NCBI RefSeq assembly: GCF_000833605.1
Contig: NZ_JXTG01000001.1
Location: 62,001 to 126,000 of the forward strand
DNA length: 64,000 nt
Direction: 5' to 3'
Source of the DNA: Anoxybacillus ayderensis
GTDB lineage: Bacteria; Bacillota; Bacilli; Bacillales; Anoxybacillaceae
Below the pieces are notes generated by a model. It was not told the DNA's origin, did no database searches, and was given only the letters and a program-made list of their open reading frames with translations. Positions 58,326 to 64,000 of the stretch are shown one piece after another. The position numbers were made by a program, and so were the translations under genes. The stretch's first letter is position 1. Each line of letters opens with the position of its first letter.

Positions 58326-59792
58326 ATGAAGTTACAAACGTTGCTTCAACATTTACATAACTTTACCCCACGTGTAACAGAAAATCCAACGATTACATCG
58401 ATTGAAATGGACTCAAGAGAAGTGAAACAAGGCTCGTTGTTTGTATGTATCAAAGGATTTACTGTAGACGGGCACGATTTTGCTGAACAAGCCGTAGCGC
58501 GCGGAGCGGTAGCGATCATTGCGGAACGACCGCTCACATTGCCTGTGCCGGTCATTTATGTGAACGATAGCCGCCGAGCATTAGCGGTGTTAGCGGATGC
58601 GTTTTACGGTCAGCCGACGCATCAGCTTCATTTAATCGGCGTGACGGGAACGAACGGAAAAACGTCGACGACGCATTTCATTGAACGCATATGCCGTCAT
58701 GCCGGAAAAAAAACCGGTCTCATTGGCACGATTAACATGAAAATAGGCGATGAAACGTATGATGTAAACAATACAACACCTGAATCGCTCGTCTTGCAAA
58801 AAATGTTTCGTAAAATGGTCGATGCCGATGTGGACGTCGCTGCGATGGAAGTCTCTTCACATGCGCTACATATGGGAAGGGTGCATGGTTGCGATTTTGA
58901 TGTCGCTGTGTTTACGAATTTAACGCAAGATCATTTAGATTACCATCAAACGATGGACCATTATCGTTGGTCGAAAGGGTTATTGTTTGCACAACTCGGC
59001 AACCGTTTTGACCATCAACGTCCAAAATTTGCGATATTGAATGCAGACGATGCGGCTTCCGAAGAATACAAAAAAAGTACAGCGGCTCACGTTGTTACGT
59101 ACGGCATTCATCAAAAAAGCGACATCATGGCGAAAAATATTGAAATGACAACGAGCGGCACGACGTTTCAACTCGTCACACCGACCGAAACGGTACAAAT
59201 AAAAACGAAACTGATCGGCATGTTTAACGTGTATAACACGTTAGCCGCTGTCGGTGCTTGTCTTGTCTCAAACATTCCGCTCGCGACGATTGTTGAAGCG
59301 ATCGCTCATATGGAAGGCGTTCCGGGCCGCTTTGAAGTCGTTGATGCCGGTCAGCCGTTTACAGTTATCGTTGATTACGCCCATACACCAGATAGTTTAG
59401 AAAATGTGTTGCAAACGATTCGGCAGTTTGCGAAAAAGCGCGTATTTGTCGTCGTCGGTTGCGGTGGAGATCGCGATCGGACGAAGCGGCCATTGATGGC
59501 ACAAATCGCTGTCCAATATAGCGATGTGCCGATTTTTACATCCGATAATCCGCGCTCAGAAGACCCGATGGCCATTTTAAATGATATGAAGCAAGGGGTA
59601 ACAGAAGACGTCGTATGTATCGTCGATCGAAAAGAGGCGATTACATATGCGATTGAGCAAGCTGAAGAAGGCGATGTCGTTTTAATCGCAGGAAAAGGGC
59701 ATGAAACGTATCAAATTATTGGCAAAGATGTGTTATATTTCGATGATCGTGTCGTCGCACGCGAAGCTATTCAACGAAGAAAAGATAAATAG
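58326..59792 (+). CDS. murE: UDP-MurNAc-tripeptide synthetase (meso-DAP-adding)
   Basis: 488-residue Mur ligase that adds meso-diaminopimelate to UDP-MurNAc-L-Ala-D-Glu. ATP-binding GTNGKT at residues 108-113; the DAP-specificity motif DNPR is present ([10 protein letters not shown]), as expected for a Bacillus-type DAP wall. Follows spoVD after a partial terminator. Confidence 0.97.
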   Translation: MKLQTLLQHLHNFTPRVTENPTITSIEMDSREVKQGSLFVCIKGFTVDGHDFAEQAVARGAVAIIAERPLTLPVPVIYVNDSRRALAVLADAFYGQPTHQLHLIGVTGTNGKTSTTHFIERICRHAGKKTGLIGTINMKIGDETYDVNNTTPESLVLQKMFRKMVDADVDVAAMEVSSHALHMGRVHGCDFDVAVFTNLTQDHLDYHQTMDHYRWSKGLLFAQLGNRFDHQRPKFAILNADDAASEEYKKSTAAHVVTYGIHQKSDIMAKNIEMTTSGTTFQLVTPTETVQIKTKLIGMFNVYNTLAAVGACLVSNIPLATIVEAIAHMEGVPGRFEVVDAGQPFTVIVDYAHTPDSLENVLQTIRQFAKKRVFVVVGCGGDRDRTKRPLMAQIAVQYSDVPIFTSDNPRSEDPMAILNDMKQGVTEDVVCIVDRKEAITYAIEQAEEGDVVLIAGKGHETYQIIGKDVLYFDDRVVAREAIQRRKDK

Positions 59793-59815
59793 GAGATGAG
59801 GAAGGGGCAACGATC

Positions 59816-60790
59816 ATGAACGAGAAAGTCATTTTGTTTACGGCAGGGCTTGCTTTTATTATTACGGTTGTATTATCGCCCATTTTCATTCCATTTTTAA
59901 GGCGATTAAAATTTGGGCAAAGCATTCGTGAAGAAGGACCAAAATCACATCAAAAAAAATCAGGGACGCCAACGATGGGCGGATTAATGATTTTACTATC
60001 GCTTTCGATCACGACATTTGTCATGAGCGATCTATTTTTTGAACGGACAGCACAAACGTACTTATTGTTGTTTGTGACGATTAGCTACGGATTGCTCGGC
60101 TTTGTTGACGATTTCATTAAAGTCGTTATGAAGCGCAACCTTGGCTTAACGAGCAAACAAAAACTAGCAGGGCAATTACTCATTGCGCTCATCTTTTACT
60201 TTTTCTTTCAACACTATAGCATTTCAACGGTCGTTTCGATCCCAGGGACGAACGCTTCCATTGATTTAGGCGCTGCGTATATTTTGCTCATTATTTTTAT
60301 GCTCGTTGGCGGCTCGAATGCCGTCAATTTAACAGACGGCTTAGACGGCTTGCTTGCGGGAACAGCAGCCATCGCGTTTGGTGCATATGCTGTATTGGCG
60401 TGGAATCAAGGGCAGTACGATATCGCCATTTTTAGCGTTGCTGTCGTCGGTGCAGTGCTTGGATTTCTCGTATTTAACGCGCACCCTGCAAAAGTGTTTA
60501 TGGGGGATACCGGCTCACTTGCGCTTGGTGGGGCGATCGTCACCGTTGCGATTTTAACGAAGCTTGAAATATTATTAGTTATTATCGGCGGCGTATTTGT
60601 TATCGAAACGTTATCTGTTATCATTCAAGTCATTTCGTTTAAAACGACAGGCAAACGCGTATTTCGCATGAGCCCGCTTCATCATCATTACGAATTAATC
60701 GGCTGGTCTGAATGGCGCGTTGTTGTGACGTTTTGGACGGTAGGCTTACTATTTGCCATCTTAGGAATTTATATTGAGGTGTGGGTATGA
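59816..60790 (+). CDS. mraY: Phospho-N-acetylmuramoyl-pentapeptide transferase
   Basis: 324-residue, ten-helix membrane enzyme that makes lipid I. Conserved acidic and histidine motifs are [17 protein letters not shown] and [17 protein letters not shown] precedes the ATG. Its stop overlaps the murD start region (ATGA). Confidence 0.97.
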   Translation: MNEKVILFTAGLAFIITVVLSPIFIPFLRRLKFGQSIREEGPKSHQKKSGTPTMGGLMILLSLSITTFVMSDLFFERTAQTYLLLFVTISYGLLGFVDDFIKVVMKRNLGLTSKQKLAGQLLIALIFYFFFQHYSISTVVSIPGTNASIDLGAAYILLIIFMLVGGSNAVNLTDGLDGLLAGTAAIAFGAYAVLAWNQGQYDIAIFSVAVVGAVLGFLVFNAHPAKVFMGDTGSLALGGAIVTVAILTKLEILLVIIGGVFVIETLSVIIQVISFKTTGKRVFRMSPLHHHYELIGWSEWRVVVTFWTVGLLFAILGIYIEVWV

Positions 60791-62124
60791 TGTATAACGG
60801 AAAAAAAGTGTTTGTATTAGGTTTAGCGAAAAGCGGATGGGCAGCGGCGAAACGGCTTCGTGAGCTCGGCGCCGATGTCGTCGTCAATGATCGAAATGAA
60901 CCGAGTGAACAACAAAGACGGGAGCTAGAAGCGCTTGGCATTCGTCTCGTATGCGGCGGGCATCCGCTTGAATTGCTTGATGAGCCGTTTGATTTCGTTG
61001 TAAAAAATCCAGGCATTCCGTACACGAACGAGCTTGTACAAAAAGCGCTTGACAAACATATCCCGGTCATTACCGAAGTGGAAATTGCTTATGAAACGTC
61101 AGAAGCACCGATTATCGGCATTACAGGTTCAAACGGAAAAACGACGACGACAACGCTCATTTTTCACATATTGCAAGAAGCGAAACGGCGTCCGTTAATC
61201 GCCGGAAATATCGGAACGGTCGCGTGCGAAGTCGCAAAACAAGCGACAAAAGATGATGTTATCGTCATGGAATTATCTTCGTTTCAACTGCTTGGGACGA
61301 TTCGCTTTCGCCCGCACATCGCGGTGTTGTTAAACATTTTTGATGCGCATTTAGACTACCATGGGACGAAAGAAGCGTATGCGGAAGCGAAAGGAAACAT
61401 TTTTAAAAACCAAACAGAAACCGACTACGCCGTCGTCAATGCCGACGATCCGATTGTGATGCAATTGGCGGAGAAAAGCCGTGCGCAAAAAGTGCCGTTT
61501 TCCGCTAAAACGCCATTATCATACGGGGCGACAGTAAAAGAAGGAGCCATTTATTTTCACGACGAGCGAATTATCGATATTCAAGATGTGGTGTTACGAG
61601 GGGCGCATAACATCGAAAATATATTAGCAGCTGTTGCGGCAACAAAACTAGCAGGTGCAGACAACGATTCGATTTGCCGCGTATTAAAGACGTTTACAGG
61701 TGTACCACATCGATTGCAATTCGTTGCTGAAATCAACGGCCGAAAATTTTATAACGATTCGAAAGCGACAAACATATTAGCGACACAAAAAGCGTTAAGC
61801 GCTTTTCATGAGCCGGTCATTTTACTTGCGGGCGGCTTAGATCGCGGCAATGAATTTGATGAGCTATTGCCGTATTTAAACCATGTAAAAGCGGTCATTA
61901 CGTTCGGACAGACAGCACCGAAAATTGAACGTGTTGCGCGCGAAGCAGGAATACAACAAGTGAAACGTGTCGATAATGTGGAACAAGCAGCTTTTGCCGC
62001 ATATGAATGGTCGTCACCGGGCGATGTGATTTTACTCTCCCCAGCTTGTGCAAGTTGGGATCAATATAAAACTTTCGAACAGCGTGGGGACATGTTTGTA
62101 CATGCGGTGCATAAGCTTAAATAA
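60787..62124 (+). CDS. murD: UDP-MurNAc-L-alanine:D-glutamate ligase
   Basis: 445-residue Mur ligase adding D-Glu. N-terminal [16 protein letters not shown]-binding [11 protein letters not shown] near residue 117, and C-terminal [15 protein letters not shown]. Adjacent ATGs at 60787 and 60790 and a GTG at 60781 are all possible; 60787 gives an ATGA overlap with mraY and five-base spacing to GAGGTG. Confidence 0.96.
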   Translation: MMYNGKKVFVLGLAKSGWAAAKRLRELGADVVVNDRNEPSEQQRRELEALGIRLVCGGHPLELLDEPFDFVVKNPGIPYTNELVQKALDKHIPVITEVEIAYETSEAPIIGITGSNGKTTTTTLIFHILQEAKRRPLIAGNIGTVACEVAKQATKDDVIVMELSSFQLLGTIRFRPHIAVLLNIFDAHLDYHGTKEAYAEAKGNIFKNQTETDYAVVNADDPIVMQLAEKSRAQKVPFSAKTPLSYGATVKEGAIYFHDERIIDIQDVVLRGAHNIENILAAVAATKLAGADNDSICRVLKTFTGVPHRLQFVAEINGRKFYNDSKATNILATQKALSAFHEPVILLAGGLDRGNEFDELLPYLNHVKAVITFGQTAPKIERVAREAGIQQVKRVDNVEQAAFAAYEWSSPGDVILLSPACASWDQYKTFEQRGDMFVHAVHKLK

Positions 62125-62156
62125 GACGAATTTTAAGTAAATTGAGGTGTTCCGCA

Positions 62157-63257
62157 TTGCATGGAAAAAAGTCTGCACCTGATTTTTTGTTAATGATCAT
62201 CACGTTTTCGCTGTTGGCGATCGGGCTCATTATGGTGTATAGCGCAAGCGCCATTTGGGCGGACTACAAGTTTCATGATTCGTTTTTCTTTGCCAAGCGC
62301 CAGCTGTTGTTTGCAGGGGTTGGCATTGTAGCGATGTTTTTTTTCATGAACATCGACTATTGGACGTGGCGCACGTGGGCGAAAGTGTTGCTTATCGTCT
62401 GTTTCATTCTTCTCGTCCTCGTCTTAATTCCAGGCATCGGCATGGTGCGCAACGGTTCGCGAAGCTGGATTGGCGTTGGCGCGTTTTCCATTCAGCCATC
62501 TGAATTTATGAAAATGGCGATGATCGCATTTTTAGCGAAATATTTATCTGAAAATCAAAAAAAAATCGCGTCGTTTAAACAAGGGTTACTCCCATCATTG
62601 ACGCTCGTCTTTCTCGCGTTTGGCATGATTATGTTGCAGCCCGATTTAGGAACAGGAACGGTGATGGTCGGCACGTGCGTCGTCATGATTTTTGTCGCCG
62701 GCGCGCGCATGAGTCATTTTGTCGTTCTCGGTTTGCTCGGATTGGCAGGGTTTGCTGGGCTCGTGTTATCTGCTCCGTATCGCATGAAGCGCATTACGTC
62801 GTTTTTAAACCCGTGGGAAGATCCGTTAGGAAGCGGTTTTCAAATCATTCAATCGCTTTATGCGATCGGACCGGGCGGGCTATTTGGGCTCGGATTAGGG
62901 CAAAGCCGACAAAAGTTTTTTTACTTACCTGAGCCGCAAACGGACTTTATTTTTGCCATTTTAGCGGAAGAACTCGGATTTATCGGCGGTTCGCTCGTTT
63001 TGCTTTTGTTTAGTTTATTGCTTTGGCGCGGCATTCGCATCGCTTTAGGAGCACCGGACTTGTACGGCAGTTTTTTAGCTGTCGGCATTATTGCGATGGT
63101 TGCCATTCAAGTAATGATTAATATCGGAGTAGTGACCGGATTAATGCCGGTGACAGGCATTACGTTGCCGTTTTTAAGCTATGGTGGATCGTCTTTGACG
63201 CTTATGCTCATGGCGATTGGCGTCTTGTTAAACATTAGCCGTTACGCGCGATATTAA
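62157..63257 (+). CDS. spoVE: SEDS glycosyltransferase SpoVE (spore cortex)
   Basis: 366-residue, ten-helix SEDS protein that polymerises spore cortex glycan with SpoVD. Signature LPEPQTDFIFAILAEELG and PVTGITLPFLSYGGSS. The TTG start at 62157 gives MHGKKSAPDFLL, which matches B. subtilis SpoVE in sequence and length, and has GAGGTG at seven bases. Paralog of ftsW in this window. Confidence 0.95.
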   Translation: MHGKKSAPDFLLMIITFSLLAIGLIMVYSASAIWADYKFHDSFFFAKRQLLFAGVGIVAMFFFMNIDYWTWRTWAKVLLIVCFILLVLVLIPGIGMVRNGSRSWIGVGAFSIQPSEFMKMAMIAFLAKYLSENQKKIASFKQGLLPSLTLVFLAFGMIMLQPDLGTGTVMVGTCVVMIFVAGARMSHFVVLGLLGLAGFAGLVLSAPYRMKRITSFLNPWEDPLGSGFQIIQSLYAIGPGGLFGLGLGQSRQKFFYLPEPQTDFIFAILAEELGFIGGSLVLLLFSLLLWRGIRIALGAPDLYGSFLAVGIIAMVAIQVMINIGVVTGLMPVTGITLPFLSYGGSSLTLMLMAIGVLLNISRYARY

Positions 63258-63290
63258 AGGCTGACTTCATGGAAGTCAGCTTCTTCTGTT
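63258..63290 (+). terminator. Hairpin between spoVE and murG
   Basis: Perfect nine-base-pair stem (63260-63268 with 63272-63280), three-base loop and a short T-rich tail. Confidence 0.75.
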
Positions 63291-63313
63291 ACTTTCGATG
63301 AGGGGGAAAAACA

Positions 63314-64000
63314 ATGAAAATTGTAGTTAGTGGTGGCGGAACAGGCGGACATATTTATCCTGCTCTTTCATTCATTCATGAAGTGAAAAAACAACACCCA
63401 AACGTTGATGTATTATATATCGGGACGAAAAAAGGATTAGAAAGTACGATCGTTCCAAGAGAAAACATTCCTTTTTATCCGATTGACATTAGCGGATTCA
63501 AGCGTAGTTTATCTTTTGAAAACGTCAAAACAATCGCTCGCTTTATTAAAAGTGTGCGCACGTGTAAAAAACTGTTAAAACAATATAAGCCAGACGTTGT
63601 GCTCGGAACGGGCGGATACGTGTGCGGACCTGTCGTGTATGCGGCAGCTAAACTAGGTATCCCAACGATCATCCATGAACAAAATAGCATTCCGGGATTG
63701 ACGAACAAATTTTTAAGCCGTTATGTTCATAAAGTGGCTATTTGCTTTGAAGAAACAAAACAATATTTTCCATATGAAAAAGTCGTGTTAACTGGAAACC
63801 CGCGCGCTTCAGAAGTCGTAGGAAAAGATGGGCGAGAGGCGAAACGATCGCTCGGGTTAGATGAGAAAAAAAAGACGGTGCTCATTGTTGGCGGAAGCCG
63901 TGGGGCGCGCCCGATAAACGAGGCGTTTTTACAAGTGCTACAACAAGTCGAACAAAAACCGTACCAATTTTTATATGTTACAGGTGACGTTCATTATGAT
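63314..64000 (+). CDS. murG: UDP-GlcNAc:lipid I N-acetylglucosaminyltransferase (3' end cut by window edge)
   Basis: First 229 codons of MurG, which converts lipid I to lipid II on the inner membrane face. G-loop 1 is [13 protein letters not shown] at residues 6-18, followed by [13 protein letters not shown] and [12 protein letters not shown]-loop 2 begins GGSRGA near residue 195. AGGGGG precedes the ATG. About 130 residues lie beyond the window. Confidence 0.97.
   Translation, partial: MKIVVSGGGTGGHIYPALSFIHEVKKQHPNVDVLYIGTKKGLESTIVPRENIPFYPIDISGFKRSLSFENVKTIARFIKSVRTCKKLLKQYKPDVVLGTGGYVCGPVVYAAAKLGIPTIIHEQNSIPGLTNKFLSRYVHKVAICFEETKQYFPYEKVVLTGNPRASEVVGKDGREAKRSLGLDEKKKTVLIVGGSRGARPINEAFLQVLQQVEQKPYQFLYVTGDVHYD

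Overview
The window is a chromosomal core segment of a Gram-positive, endospore-forming bacterium of the family Bacillaceae. Recalled protein similarity and a moderate GC content point to Anoxybacillus or a close relative (Geobacillus-like); this is inference, since no database was searched. The gene order follows the Bacillus subtilis rnjA-pdh-speA-yla-ctaA/B-ylb-dcw(mur/fts) segment almost gene for gene. Spore-specific genes (ylaJ, ylbD, ylbJ, gerR, spoVD, spoVE) confirm a spore former.

Layout: (1) 1-3.6 kb: RNase J1 (cut by the window edge) with rpoY, a tiny autonomous unit, a HAD phosphatase and peptide deformylase. (2) 4-8.8 kb: the pyruvate dehydrogenase operon pdhABCD with a long structured leader. 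(3) 8.9-21.8 kb: small conserved genes, the dual-function RNA SR1 with its peptide SR1P, speA, a nitronate monooxygenase-like gene, yktA, suhB, typA, yla genes, a PD-(D/E)XK (Rpn/transposase-like) gene, phoH and ylaN. (4) 21.9-34.3 kb: ftsW, pyruvate carboxylase, then the respiratory block: divergent ctaA and ctaBCDEF (heme A synthesis and caa3 oxidase), ctaG and a DUF420 (CtaM/YozB) gene. (5) 34.3-48.3 kb: an AI-2E-type permease and the ylb series (ylbB-ylbG, rsmD, coaD, ylbJ-ylbL, tmcAL, yceD-rpmF). (6) 48.4-52.6 kb: enoyl-CoA hydratase, gerR, panE, DUF3397, bshC. (7) 52.8-64 kb: division and cell-wall cluster rsmH-ftsL-pbpB-spoVD-murE-mraY-murD-spoVE-murG (murG is cut by the window end). 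The usual mraZ at its head is absent.

Together the genes link central carbon flow (pdh, pyc) to aerobic respiration (cta), RNA turnover (rnjA, ricF), translation (def, rsmD, rpmF, tmcAL, typA), cofactor synthesis (coaD, panE, bshC) and peptidoglycan synthesis in growth and sporulation. There are no rRNA or tRNA genes, CRISPR array, prophage or complete insertion sequence.

The least explained items are a multi-hairpin intergenic element at 36.62-36.85 kb, two mini-loci with unlisted small ORFs (about 1.94-2.09 kb and 41.76-41.98 kb), phased 11-bp repeats before ctaB, and perfect palindromes sitting on the ykzI and rsmH promoters. Most start codons were re-chosen from Shine-Dalgarno spacing and remembered B. 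subtilis N termini; GTG and TTG starts are common.
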